Source: Pseudomonadota bacterium | GTDB taxonomy: Bacteria > Pseudomonadota > Alphaproteobacteria > Rhizobiales > Xanthobacteraceae | Length of the DNA: 64,000 bases | NCBI GenBank assembly: GCA_023435725.1 | Contig: JAEYRD010000035.1 | Location: 35,511-99,510 of the forward strand | Direction of reading: 5' to 3' | In this document: in pieces, positions 50,871-59,835 of the stretch | How positions within the stretch are numbered: the stretch's first letter is position 1 | Layout: every line of letters begins with the position of its first letter | Notes under the pieces: generated by a model | The model's database searches: none | What the model was told of the DNA's origin: nothing | Seen by the model: only the letters and a program-made list of their open reading frames with translations | Translations under genes and position numbers: made by a program

Positions 50871-52442
50871 ATGGGCGAAATTCGCAACTTCAGATCCGGA
50901 AATCATGATGAGCCGCCTCCACACGGCCCAATGCCTCGTCGTCTCGCCGCAATCATCGTCGGTGACATCGCTTCCTATAGCCGCTTGATGCAGGCTGACG
51001 AAGAAGGCACGCATGTCCGCGTCAAGCGGATCGAGCGGGATCTCATCCAGCCCAGCATCGTCGAACACCATGGAACGCTGGTGAAGACGACGGGCGATGG
51101 TTTCATCGCGATCTTCGACAGTCCCGTCGAGGCTGTCAGATGCAGCATCGTCATTCAGCAAAATCTCATCGGCCGGAATGCTTCGCTTCCGAAGCATTCC
51201 AAGATCGAATACCGGATCGGCGTCAATCTCGGTGACGTCATCGTGGAGCCGGACGACATCTACGGCGACGGCGTCAACATTGCCACGCGCATCGAGGGTA
51301 TCGCCGAGCCCGGGCAGGTCTACATTTCCGGCGCGATCTACGAGCAGATCAAGCATAAGATCGTATGTGGCTACGAGTCACTCGGGGACCGCAAGGTCAA
51401 GAACATCACCGACCCGGTACGCGTCTATCGCGTGCTACCGGACTCAGATGCGCTCGGGAGGACGCGAGGCCGGCGCGAAAATACTCTGATCTTTCTGCTG
51501 GGCATCACGCTGCTCGTGATTGCCAGCGGCGTGCTGTGGTATCTGCTGGCGCCGCCGGGCAGGGTCGGCAAGCAGGCCGCCGTGCCGACAGCCACGCCGA
51601 CCGCTCCTCCGGTCGCATCACCAAGCCCGCAACCTCCGCCGCGCGAAGCAGCCACGCAAACGCCGCAGCCGTCTCCCTCGCCGGCGCAGCCGTCTCCCTC
51701 GCCGACGTTGTCATCTCCATCACCCGCCCCGGCCCCAACTCAAGCACCAAGTCCATCGGTGACGCAGCTCCGCGAGCCCGAGATGATCGCGATTCGAGGC
51801 GGCAGCTTTGCGATGGGCAGCAATGACGATCCGACCGAACGTCCTGTCCACCAGGTCACGGTCAAGCCGTTCTTGATCGGCAAATATCCGGTGACGGTGC
51901 AGGAATGGAACGAATGCGCCGCTGCAAAGGCATGCGGCTTCACGGCCATCGGCAAGGACGACGCGCCGATCAGCAATGTGAGCTGGACTGACGCGCAACA
52001 ATATGTGGCCTATCTCGCGCAGGCGACGAAGAAGCCGTATCGGCTCCCGAGCGAAGCCGAGTGGGAATACGCCGCGCGCGGCGGAACGCAGACCAAATAT
52101 TGGTGGGGCGACAAGCTCCAGCCGGGCATGGCCGGATGCAAGGATTGCGGAGACCTCGCGGCCGAGCAGCCGGCGAAGGTCGGCAGCTTCAAGCCGAATC
52201 CGTTCGGCCTCCACGACATGGGCGGTGGTATCGATCAGTGGGTCGAGGATTGCTGGCGCAGGACCTATCAGGGCGCACCCACTGACGGCTCGGCATGGAA
52301 CGGCGGAGACTGCACGTCGCATGTCCTGCGCTCGGGTTCGTGGAAGAACGATTCGAGGTATGTGAGGCCGTCCAACCGCGATGGCTACGATACCAACGTT
52401 CGTTATCCGACACATGGATTCCGGGTCGCGCTCAGTCCTTAA
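50871..52442 (+). CDS. Membrane adenylate/guanylate cyclase with C-terminal FGE-like domain
   Basis: Domain order in 523 aa: class III cyclase (about 20-190) with metal-binding Asp32 (VGDIASYSRLM) and Asp76 (KTTGDG), and YGDGVNIATRIEGIAEPG supplying the Asn/Arg positions; one membrane helix (about 204-227); a Pro/Ser-rich spacer (about 236-296); and a formylglycine-generating-enzyme-like domain (304-523) with MIAIRGGSFAMGS, RLPSEAEWEYAARGG and GFRVALS. The usual FGE cysteine pair after the GGSW-type motif is absent (SGSWKNDSRY), so the outer domain is probably a sensor or ligand binder. Other cysteines may form disulfides outside the membrane. The cyclase looks active. Confidence 0.9.
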   Translation: MGEIRNFRSGNHDEPPPHGPMPRRLAAIIVGDIASYSRLMQADEEGTHVRVKRIERDLIQPSIVEHHGTLVKTTGDGFIAIFDSPVEAVRCSIVIQQNLIGRNASLPKHSKIEYRIGVNLGDVIVEPDDIYGDGVNIATRIEGIAEPGQVYISGAIYEQIKHKIVCGYESLGDRKVKNITDPVRVYRVLPDSDALGRTRGRRENTLIFLLGITLLVIASGVLWYLLAPPGRVGKQAAVPTATPTAPPVASPSPQPPPREAATQTPQPSPSPAQPSPSPTLSSPSPAPAPTQAPSPSVTQLREPEMIAIRGGSFAMGSNDDPTERPVHQVTVKPFLIGKYPVTVQEWNECAAAKACGFTAIGKDDAPISNVSWTDAQQYVAYLAQATKKPYRLPSEAEWEYAARGGTQTKYWWGDKLQPGMAGCKDCGDLAAEQPAKVGSFKPNPFGLHDMGGGIDQWVEDCWRRTYQGAPTDGSAWNGGDCTSHVLRSGSWKNDSRYVRPSNRDGYDTNVRYPTHGFRVALSP

Positions 52443-52472
52443 GCACAGTTCTTAATTACGGTTCTTGATTAA
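52434..52472 (+). repeat. 13-bp tandem repeat spanning the cyclase stop codon
   Basis: The three units AGTCCTTAAGCAC, AGTTCTTAATTAC and GGTTCTTGATTAA run head to tail. The first holds the stop TAA (52440-52442), and the others repeat TAA or TGA at the same position. Confidence 0.75.
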
Positions 52473-52490
52473 TGGGCGGGAGTAGGTTTG

Positions 52491-52934
52491 ATGAAGATCC
52501 TTCGCTGCATCGCGCTGTCGGCGGCGCTCGCATTGCTTCCGGGTGTCGCCTTTGCGCAGGGCAAGACTGCCCCAAAGGACGCAAAGCTCTATTTCATCAC
52601 GCCGCGTGACGGGCAGAAGGTTCGCCCCGGCTTCTGGGTCCGGTTCGGCTTGCGCAACATGGGAGTCACTCATGCCGGCGACGACTATCAGAACGCCGGT
52701 CACCATCACCTGCTGATCGACGTCAACGATCCCATCGATCCCAAGGAGCCGATCCCTCAGGACAAGTCACATCAGCATTTCGGGGCAGGGCAGACGGAAA
52801 CCTTCCTGGAGCTTCCGCCCGGGACGCACACGCTGCAACTGGTGCTGGGCGATGCGAAGCACTATCCGTTCGAGCCGCCCATCGTGTCGGATAAGATAAC
52901 CGTGCGCGTCAGGCAGCCTGTCGCGGCGCGGTAG
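52491..52934 (+). CDS. Exported DUF4399 protein
   Basis: The 147-aa protein has a signal peptide (MKILRCIALSAALALLPGVA then FAQG) and a DUF4399 domain: LYFITPRDGQKVRPGFWVRF, NAGHHHLLIDV, HQHFGAGQTETFLELPPGTH and TLQLVLGDAKHYPF. The conserved histidines suggest metal binding, but the function is unknown. ATG 52491 follows GGGAGTAGG. Confidence 0.85.
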   Translation: MKILRCIALSAALALLPGVAFAQGKTAPKDAKLYFITPRDGQKVRPGFWVRFGLRNMGVTHAGDDYQNAGHHHLLIDVNDPIDPKEPIPQDKSHQHFGAGQTETFLELPPGTHTLQLVLGDAKHYPFEPPIVSDKITVRVRQPVAAR

Positions 52935-52980
52935 CCGCCCCGAACGAATTGGCGTCGATTCCGCATAGGAAGCGTCTTCG

Positions 52981-53059
52981 CCGTCATTGCGAGGAGCCCT
53001 TGCGACGAAGCAATCCAGACTGTCTCCGCGGCGGGATTGGATTGCTTCTCGCAATGACG
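52981..53059. repeat. Dispersed palindromic element, copy 4
   Basis: CCGTCATTGCGAGGAGCCCT...GAAGCAATCCAG pairs with GGATTGCTTC..TCGCAATGACG. The right arm has lost about eight bases (GCTTCGCT) compared with copy 1. It lies between the convergent DUF4399 and korB genes and may terminate both. Confidence 0.85.
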
Positions 53060-53064
53060 CGAGA

Positions 53065-54120
53065 TCACCGCAGGCTGGCGTTGATTTTGTCCAGCACCGC
53101 AGAGCCCGGGCACAGCGTGTCCGCTTCCAGCGTGTTGAGCGGCGTCTCGACCGTGTTGAGATGCTCGTGCAGATCTTCCGCATCGGGGTCGACATAGAGC
53201 AGGCCGGTGACGATCTGCCCTTTCGCGGCGTGCTTCTGGAGGAAGGTCTGGGCGCCGAGCCGGTCATGCGGATCGTAGTCGGCGTCGATCTTGCGCAGCG
53301 CGATCTTGGTGCCGTCATGCTGCTCGACGACCTGCACCGTGCCCGGCGCGTAATCGACGGCGATGGGATCGCGGCCGACCAGCACGTCGAGCCGGTTCAC
53401 GGCATCATTGTGCTCGCGGACATAGTCGAAGCTCTTGGTCGAACCGGCGTGGTTGTTGAAGGCGATGCAGGGGCTGATGACGTCGATGAAGGACGCGCCC
53501 TTGTGGCGGATCGCAGCCGCGATCAGCGGCACCAGCTGGGCCTTGTCGCCGGAGAAGCTGCGCGCGACGAAGGTCGCGCCGAGCTGCAATGCGATCGCGA
53601 CGAGATCGATGGCGTTGTCGGTGTTGGTAACGCCCTTCTTGGACTTCGAGCCGCGGTCGGCGGTCGCCGAGAACTGGCCCTTGGTCAGGCCGTAGACGCC
53701 GTTGTTCTCGACGATATAGGTCATGTTGACGCCGCGCCGGATCGAATGCGCGAACTGGCCGAAGCCGATCGAGGCGGAGTCGCCGTCGCCGGAGACGCCG
53801 AGATAGATCAGGTCGCGGTTGGCGAGGTTGGCCCCGGTCAGCACGCTGGGCATGCGGCCGTGCACGGAGTTGAAGCCGTGCGAATTGCCGAGGAAATAGT
53901 CCGGCGTCTTCGACGAGCAGCCGATGCCGGAGATTTTTGCCACCCGGTGTGGCTCGATCGAGAGCTCGTAGCAGGCCTCGATGATGGAGGCGGTGATCGA
54001 GTCGTGGCCGCAGCCGGCGCACAGCGTCGAGATCTTGCCCTCGTAGTCGCGGTGGGTGTAGCCGAGTTCGTTCTTCTTCAGTCCGGGATGATGGAATTTC
54101 GGCTTTGCAATATAGGTCAT
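53065..54120 (-). CDS. korB: 2-oxoacid:ferredoxin oxidoreductase, beta subunit
   Basis: Thiamine-pyrophosphate subunit of a KorAB-type enzyme that decarboxylates a 2-oxoacid (probably 2-oxoglutarate) and reduces ferredoxin. The 351-aa protein has the [4Fe-4S] cysteines Cys34 and Cys37 (LCAGCGHDS), Cys68 (GIGCSSKTPDY) and Cys218 (ISPCIAFNNHAG), and the TPP motif GDGDSASIGFGQF...NNGVYGLTKGQ. ATGA overlap with korA. Substrate assignment rests on family resemblance. Confidence 0.92.
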   Translation of the reverse strand: MTYIAKPKFHHPGLKKNELGYTHRDYEGKISTLCAGCGHDSITASIIEACYELSIEPHRVAKISGIGCSSKTPDYFLGNSHGFNSVHGRMPSVLTGANLANRDLIYLGVSGDGDSASIGFGQFAHSIRRGVNMTYIVENNGVYGLTKGQFSATADRGSKSKKGVTNTDNAIDLVAIALQLGATFVARSFSGDKAQLVPLIAAAIRHKGASFIDVISPCIAFNNHAGSTKSFDYVREHNDAVNRLDVLVGRDPIAVDYAPGTVQVVEQHDGTKIALRKIDADYDPHDRLGAQTFLQKHAAKGQIVTGLLYVDPDAEDLHEHLNTVETPLNTLEADTLCPGSAVLDKINASLR

Positions 54121-55964
54121 GATACGGCCTTGCGGAGCGGGGTCACCTTGAGGTGATCCTGATGGTCGCCAATGGCTTTTGCGATGAAACGGGCGGTGAT
54201 CGGGGTGCCGTCATAGTGCACGATCGGCACGAGACGCACCGGGTCGATGCCGTTCTCGTTGACGATGAGCTGGCGGAGCTGGCTGTCGCGGTTCTGCTCG
54301 ACCACGTAGACGAAGTCGTGCTCGGCGAGGAAGCTCGCCACGCTGGAGTGGAACGGGAAGGCGCGGATGCGCAGGCGATCGAGCTGATGCCCGCGCGCTT
54401 CCAAGAGCCCGATCGCCTCGTCCATCGCTGGCGAGGTCGAGCCGAAATAGATCACGCCGTATTTGGTCGGCCGTTCTGCGTTGGCCTGCAGCGGCCGCGG
54501 CACCAGATCCTGTGCGGTCTCGAACTTGCGCACGAGGCGTTGCATGTTGTCGGCATAGACCGAGCCTTCCTCGGAATAGCGCGCATAGCGGTCGCGCGAG
54601 GTGCCGCGGGTGAAGTAGGAGCCCTTGGTCGGATGCGTGCCGGGATAGGTGCGGTAGGGAATGCCGTCGCCATCGACGTCGAGATAGCGGCCGAAGTCGC
54701 GGCCTTCCTCCAGCATCTCCGCGGTCATCACCTTGCCGCGGTCGTATTGCCGCGCGTCGTCCCACTTCAGCGGGCGGCAGAGCCGGTGGTTCATGCCGAT
54801 GTCGAGGTCGAGCATCAGGAAGATCGTGGTCTGCAGCCGCTCGGCGAGATCGAACGCGGCGGCTGCGAACTCGAAGGCCTCGGCAGGATCCTCCGGGAAC
54901 AGCAGCACATGCTTGGTGTCGCCATGCGAAGCATAGGCGCAGGCGATGATGTCGCATTGCTGGGTGCGGGTCGGCATGCCCGTGGAGGGGCCGGCGCGCT
55001 GGATGTTCATGATCACGGCCGGGATCTCGGCGAAATACGAGAGGCCGATGAACTCTGTCATCAGCGAGATGCCGGGGCCGGAGGTCGCGGTGAAGGCACG
55101 GGCGCCGTTCCAGGACGCGCCAATGACGATGCCGATCGAGGCCAGCTCATCCTCGCCCTGGACGATGGCGTATTTCGCCTTGCCCGTTTCAGGATCGTGC
55201 CGGTACTTCTTGCAATGGGCGGTGAAAGCTTCCGCCACCGACGAGGACGGCGTGATCGGGTACCAGGCACATACCGTAGCGCCGCCATAGACGGCGCCAA
55301 GCGCTGCCGCGCTGTTGCCCTCGATGAAGATGCGGTCGCCGACCTTGTCGGATTTCTTCACCCGCAGCCCGATCGGGCATTTCAGGTTCTGCAGCGCCCA
55401 GTCGCGGCCGAGATGCAGCGCATGGACGTTGGATGAGAGCAGCTTCTCCTTGCCCTTGTACTGCTCGCCGATCAGCTGCTCGATCAGCTTCGGATCCATG
55501 TCGAGCAGCGCCGAGAGGCTGCCCAGATAGATGATGTTCTTGAACAGCTGGCGCTGGCGCGGATCGGTGTAGGTCGAGTTGGTGATCGCGGTGAGCGGCA
55601 CGCCGATCACGGTGATGTCGTCGCGGAACTTGGTCGATGGCATCGGCTTGGTGGAATCGTAGAACAGATAGCCGCCGGGCTCGATGCCGGCGACGTCCTT
55701 GTCCCAGGTCTGCGGGTTCATCGCCACCATCATGTCGACGCCGCCGCGAGCGCCGAGATGGCCGTCCTCGGTCACCCGCACCTCGTACCAGGTCGGCAGG
55801 CCCTGGATGTTGGAGGGGAAGATGTTGCGTGGGCTCACGGGAACGCCATGGCGCAGGATCGCGCGCGCGAACATCTCGTTGGCGCTGGCCGAGCCCGAGC
55901 CGTTGACGTTGGCGAAGCGAACGACGAAGTCGTTTACGCTGCTGATCGGCTTCTTGTCGGGCAT
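54117..55964 (-). CDS. korA: 2-oxoacid:ferredoxin oxidoreductase, fused gamma-alpha subunit
   Basis: The 615-aa protein has an N-terminal gamma domain (about 1-190; VVRFANVNGSGSASANEMFA) and an alpha/pyrimidine-binding domain (FIEGNSAAALGAVYGGATVC, AWYPITPSSSVAEAF, SGPGISLMTEFIGLSYFAEI), then a C-terminal transketolase-like domain. It forms the active enzyme with KorB. ATG 55964 lies inside the end of the upstream Fe-S/FAD gene (31-bp overlap). Confidence 0.93.
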   Translation of the reverse strand: MPDKKPISSVNDFVVRFANVNGSGSASANEMFARAILRHGVPVSPRNIFPSNIQGLPTWYEVRVTEDGHLGARGGVDMMVAMNPQTWDKDVAGIEPGGYLFYDSTKPMPSTKFRDDITVIGVPLTAITNSTYTDPRQRQLFKNIIYLGSLSALLDMDPKLIEQLIGEQYKGKEKLLSSNVHALHLGRDWALQNLKCPIGLRVKKSDKVGDRIFIEGNSAAALGAVYGGATVCAWYPITPSSSVAEAFTAHCKKYRHDPETGKAKYAIVQGEDELASIGIVIGASWNGARAFTATSGPGISLMTEFIGLSYFAEIPAVIMNIQRAGPSTGMPTRTQQCDIIACAYASHGDTKHVLLFPEDPAEAFEFAAAAFDLAERLQTTIFLMLDLDIGMNHRLCRPLKWDDARQYDRGKVMTAEMLEEGRDFGRYLDVDGDGIPYRTYPGTHPTKGSYFTRGTSRDRYARYSEEGSVYADNMQRLVRKFETAQDLVPRPLQANAERPTKYGVIYFGSTSPAMDEAIGLLEARGHQLDRLRIRAFPFHSSVASFLAEHDFVYVVEQNRDSQLRQLIVNENGIDPVRLVPIVHYDGTPITARFIAKAIGDHQDHLKVTPLRKAVS

Positions 55965-57733
55965 GATGATCCTGCGTGGGTCATTTCGATGAAGTATTTC
56001 TGCATGTCCCAGGCGCCGGTGGGACAACGCTCGGCGCACAGCCCGCAATGCAGGCAGACGTCCTCGTCCTTGACCATCACGCGCCCGGTTTTGAGATCGC
56101 TCGAGACGTAGAGGTCCTGGTCCGGATGCGGCGAGGGCGCTTTCAGGCGCTGGCGAAGATCGCTTTCCTCCCCGTTGTCAGTGAAGGTGATGCAATCCAT
56201 CGGACAGATGTCGGCGCAGGCATCGCATTCGATGCAGAGCGAGGTCGAGAACACCGTCTGGACGTCGCAGTTCAGACAGCGTTCGGCTTCGCCAAGCGCC
56301 AGCTTGACGTCGTAGCCGAGCTCGACCTCGGCGCGGATGTCCTTCAGCGCGACGACCTTGTCGCGATGCGGCACCTTGAAGCGCTTGTCGTTGGAGATGT
56401 CGTTGTCATAGCTCCATTCGTGGATGCCCATCTTCTGCGAGGAGACGTGCACCTCCGGCAGCGGGCGTTCGCTGATGTCCTCGCCCGAGAGCATCTTGTG
56501 GATCGACAGCGCGGCGTCATGGCCGTGCGCGACGGCCCAGATGATGTTCTTGGGGCCGAAGGCGGCGTCGCCGCCGAAGAACACCTTCGGATTGGTGGAG
56601 ACGAACGTCTTGGGATCGACCTTGGGCATATGCCATTTGTCGAACTCGATGCCGCAATCCGTTTCGATCCAGGGGAAGGCGTTCTCCTGGCCGACCGCGA
56701 CCAGCACGTCGTCGCAGGCGATCGTCTCGTCGGGCTCGCCTGACGGCACCAGGTTGCGACGGCCTTTGGCGTCGTATTCGGCCTTCACCTTCTGGAAGGT
56801 GACGCCGATCAGCTTGCCGGCGACATGCTTGAATGCCACCGGCACCATGTAGTTGAGGATCGGGATGTCCTCGTGGATCGCGTCCTCCTTCTCCCAGGGC
56901 GAGGCCTTCATCTCCTCGAAGCCGGAGCGGACGACCACCTTGACGCTCTCGCCGCCGAGGCGGCGCGCGGTGCGGCAGCAATCCATCGCGGTGTTGCCGC
57001 CGCCGAGCACGATCACGCGCTTGCCGATCTTGTCGGTATGGCCGAACGAGACCGAGGCCAGCCACTCGATGCCGATGTGGATATTGGCGGCTGCTTCCTT
57101 CCGGCCGGGAACGTCGAGCTCACGGCCGCGCGGGGCGCCCGAGCCGACGAAGATCGCGTCATACTTCTCCGCAAGCAGCGAATTCATGCTGTCGATGCGG
57201 TGACCGCCTTTGAACTCGACGCCGAGGTTGAGGATGTAGCCGGTCTCCTCGTCGATCACCGAATTGGGCAGGCGGAACTTCGGGATCTGGGTGCGCATCA
57301 TGCCGCCGGCTTCGGGGTCGGCATCGAACACGGTGCAGTGATAGCCGAGCGGTGCGAGATCGCGCGCCACGGTCAGTGAAGCCGGGCCGCCGCCGACGAG
57401 CGCAATGCGCTTGCCGTTCCTGGGCGACGGGCGCGGCAGGCGCTGCTTGATGTCGTCCTTGAAGTCAGCGGCAACGCGCTTCAGGCGGCAGATGGCAACC
57501 GGGTTTTCCTCAACGCGTCCGCGGCGGCAGGCCGGCTCGCATGGACGATCGCAGGTGCGTCCCAAAATTCCGGGAAACACGTTCGATTTCCAATTGATCA
57601 TATAGGCGTCGCTGTAGCGGCCTTGTGCGATCAGACGGATGTATTCGGGAACCGGCGTGTGCGCAGGACAGGCCCACTGGCAATCGACCACTTTGTGAAA
57701 GTAGTCGGGGGCCGCAATATCGGTCGGTTTCAT
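55934..57733 (-). CDS. FAD- and Fe-S-containing oxidoreductase of the kor operon
   Basis: The 599-aa protein has an N-terminal GltD-like Fe-S region (Cys18, Cys22, Cys61, Cys65, Cys69, Cys82), an FAD site (ALVGGGPASLTVA, near 111), an NAD(P)H site (VIVLGGGNTAMDC, near 240) and a C-terminal double ferredoxin domain (CIECDACADICP and CLHCGLCAERCP). It probably moves electrons between ferredoxin-level carriers of KorAB and NAD(P). First gene of the operon, overlapping korA. This type is sometimes called KorC, but I use no symbol because usage varies. Confidence 0.88.
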   Translation of the reverse strand: MKPTDIAAPDYFHKVVDCQWACPAHTPVPEYIRLIAQGRYSDAYMINWKSNVFPGILGRTCDRPCEPACRRGRVEENPVAICRLKRVAADFKDDIKQRLPRPSPRNGKRIALVGGGPASLTVARDLAPLGYHCTVFDADPEAGGMMRTQIPKFRLPNSVIDEETGYILNLGVEFKGGHRIDSMNSLLAEKYDAIFVGSGAPRGRELDVPGRKEAAANIHIGIEWLASVSFGHTDKIGKRVIVLGGGNTAMDCCRTARRLGGESVKVVVRSGFEEMKASPWEKEDAIHEDIPILNYMVPVAFKHVAGKLIGVTFQKVKAEYDAKGRRNLVPSGEPDETIACDDVLVAVGQENAFPWIETDCGIEFDKWHMPKVDPKTFVSTNPKVFFGGDAAFGPKNIIWAVAHGHDAALSIHKMLSGEDISERPLPEVHVSSQKMGIHEWSYDNDISNDKRFKVPHRDKVVALKDIRAEVELGYDVKLALGEAERCLNCDVQTVFSTSLCIECDACADICPMDCITFTDNGEESDLRQRLKAPSPHPDQDLYVSSDLKTGRVMVKDEDVCLHCGLCAERCPTGAWDMQKYFIEMTHAGSSCPTRSRSAA

Positions 57734-57828
57734 TCCTACCCTGTCCGCGCGGGCCCCAAGACCCTCGCGGCCTTTTCTTGAGCTTGGCGAACGCGAACGC
57801 TTAACGTGCGTCGTCGATCTGGTTTCTG

Positions 57829-57840
57829 AATGACGTCATT
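57829..57840. promoter_or_regulatory. 12-bp perfect palindrome upstream of the kor operon
   Basis: AATGACGTCATT lies about 96 bp before the Fe-S/FAD gene start. It may be an operator; the regulator is unknown. Nothing else is supported in the 290-bp gap 57734-58023. Confidence 0.3.
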
Positions 57841-58023
57841 GGGTTAGCTTATTAGAACCGTTCCGAAGTACAACGGCAAATTTTCGCGATCACCGCCTTT
57901 CATGGGAGCTGCGCGCAGGCAGCATTGACGGCCGCGCGCAGCAATGCGGCGGTGCAGCATCGCGCTGTGCTCCATCCCCGTCGCTATGACGGCGTTAGCG
58001 GGCAGCGCAGCAATCTCTCCACA

Positions 58024-58701
58024 TTAGCCGGGGGTAATATCGCTCTTCGCGAGATCCCACATCAGCACATAAGTGCCGACGGAGACGGGCGGCGGGAAGG
58101 GCGCCGCAGCAGGGCCGGTGAAGCGTTCGGCGAGGACGGCGGAGACCGCGCCGACATGCGTGCCGTCGATCAGCACGAACCAGTCGCGCGCGCCTTCATT
58201 GCGCACAGCCGGAATCTCGACCGTGGCGCCCGACAATTCCGGCTCGCTCTCGAGCAGATGCATCGAGATGATGCCCTCGTGCGTTTCCGGCGCGAGCTTT
58301 TCTTGCAGTGCATCGCGCCACGCTCCGGCATTGTCGGGCGTCGGCCGCAGCCGGACGAGGCCGAGCGCCGCGCCGCGGCCGGTGCCCTTGCTGATGGTGA
58401 TGCGCGCGACCACGCGCAGCATGTTCTTGAAATGCGCCATGGTCCGCCGCGACCATTCGGTCTGGTTGGCGAGCCGCGTTCGGTAGGCGGGACTGTCGAG
58501 CACGTCGAGCGTCGCGGTCGAATACAGCGAGAGATATTTGGGATTGGCGGCGTGCGCGACATAGCGCCGCGCCTCCAGGAACCCCTCGATCGCGACGCGC
58601 TCTTCCAGATGCTCGCGATCGTACCAGCGGTTGAAATCGGCCTCATCAGTCTTGTCGATGTTCATCGACGTCAGCAGCATGCCTTTCCCGGCGAGCGGCA
58701 T
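58024..58701 (-). CDS. Dimeric alpha/beta-barrel protein (DUF4286/EthD-like)
   Basis: The 225-aa protein has two ferredoxin-like halves. The first, GMLLTSMNIDKTDEADFNRW then YDREHLEERVAIEGF, matches DUF4286/EthD-type barrels; the second is weaker (ALGLVRLRPTPDNAGAWRDA). Members bind small molecules or act as monooxygenase-like enzymes. ATG 58701 has a GGAAGGAC sequence upstream. It lies after the pip gene, separated by a palindromic repeat. Function unknown. Confidence 0.7.
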   Translation of the reverse strand: MPLAGKGMLLTSMNIDKTDEADFNRWYDREHLEERVAIEGFLEARRYVAHAANPKYLSLYSTATLDVLDSPAYRTRLANQTEWSRRTMAHFKNMLRVVARITISKGTGRGAALGLVRLRPTPDNAGAWRDALQEKLAPETHEGIISMHLLESEPELSGATVEIPAVRNEGARDWFVLIDGTHVGAVSAVLAERFTGPAAAPFPPPVSVGTYVLMWDLAKSDITPG

Positions 58702-58726
58702 TTTCTTGTTGTCCTTCCCTTGCAGG

Positions 58727-58841
58727 CCCTCATGGTGAGGAGCGCGTCTTCGCGCGTCTCGAACCATGAAAGGCCCCATTGCAGCACCTCGGCCTCTATC
58801 CTTCGAGACGCGCTCCTTCGGAGCGCTCCTCAGGATGAGGG
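58727..58841. repeat. Second type of dispersed palindromic element
   Basis: CCCTCATGGTGAGGAGCGCG pairs imperfectly with GAGCGCTCCTCAGGATGAGG, and the inner parts GCGCGTCTCGAA and TTCGAGACGCGC pair exactly. It ends at the pip stop and may terminate the pqq operon. Only one copy is seen in the window. Confidence 0.8.
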
Positions 58842-58842
58842 G

Positions 58843-59835
58843 CTAGATCTCGCGCGCGGCTTTCGACGCAAGGTCGGCGATCGACTTCATGACCGCGTCC
58901 CTCACGCCGGCATCATAGAGCGAATGTCCAGCTTCTTCCACGATCCGAATCTCGGAACCCGGCCAGACTTTCGCCAGCGCCTCGGATGTCTCAGGAGGGC
59001 ACAACAGATCGTAGCGACCCTGGACGACGATGCCGGGAATGCCGGATAGCCGGCCCGCATTTCGCAACAACTGGTCTTTGCTCATGAAGGAATTGTTGAC
59101 GAAATAATGCGCCTCCATGAACGGCGTCGCGGGCAATGTGCGCCAGACGTTCAGCGACGCCAGGTCCAGTCGCGTCTTCGCCGCCTTGTGCTCCGACAAG
59201 GCGCGCTCGGTGTCGTGCCAGGCGCGCGCCGCGGGGCCGTGCACGGCCGGATCGGCATCGAGGATGCGGCGCCAATAGGCTGCCACCGGCTGCTCGCGCT
59301 CCTCGGGCGGCAGCACGCTCAGAAAGTCCTGGTGAAGCGCGGGATAGAACTGTCGCAGGCGCGAGGTGAAGGCCGTCTCGACTTCGGCCCACGTGCCCAG
59401 GAAGGTCGCGCGCAGCGCAATGCCGGAGACCCGCTCGGGATGCGCCTCTGCGTAAGCGAGTGCCAGCGTTGCGCCCCAGGAGCCGCCCACCACCATCCAG
59501 CGTGCGAACCCGAATTTTTCGCGGAGCTTCTCCAGGTCCGCGATCAGATGCTGCGTCGTGTTGTGCTCGCGCGATCCCTTCGGCCGGCTGCGACCGCAGC
59601 CGCGCTGGTCGAACAGCACCGCGCAGAAGCGATCGGGATCGAACAGGCGGCGATGGTCCGGCTGGCAGCCGCTGCCGGGGCCGCCATGCAGATACACTGC
59701 GGGAATGCCCTCAGTGCGGCCGACGCTCTCGACATAGAGCTCGTGGCCGTCGCCGACGTCGAGCATTTCGGAGGTCAGCGGCGCAAAGGGATCGGCGCGT
59801 TTGACCGAACTGGCCGCGTCGGCGTCAGGCACCAT
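58843..59835 (-). CDS. pip: Proline iminopeptidase (peptidase family S33)
   Basis: The 330-aa alpha/beta hydrolase cleaves N-terminal proline residues. It shows the oxyanion motif VYLHGGPGSGCQPDHRRLFD, DQRGCGRSRPKG, the nucleophile elbow GGSWGATLAL, the acid in QGRYDLLCPPE and the histidine in EEAGHSLYD. ATG 59835 overlaps the pqqE stop by 11 bp, so it is translated with the PQQ operon. A role in processing the PqqA peptide or its fragments is possible but not shown. Confidence 0.92.
   Translation of the reverse strand: MVPDADAASSVKRADPFAPLTSEMLDVGDGHELYVESVGRTEGIPAVYLHGGPGSGCQPDHRRLFDPDRFCAVLFDQRGCGRSRPKGSREHNTTQHLIADLEKLREKFGFARWMVVGGSWGATLALAYAEAHPERVSGIALRATFLGTWAEVETAFTSRLRQFYPALHQDFLSVLPPEEREQPVAAYWRRILDADPAVHGPAARAWHDTERALSEHKAAKTRLDLASLNVWRTLPATPFMEAHYFVNNSFMSKDQLLRNAGRLSGIPGIVVQGRYDLLCPPETSEALAKVWPGSEIRIVEEAGHSLYDAGVRDAVMKSIADLASKAAREI

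Noticed and set aside
50871..52442. Annotation as an active formylglycine-generating enzyme
   Set aside because: The catalytic cysteine pair is missing and no sulfatase gene is near; only the fold is supported.
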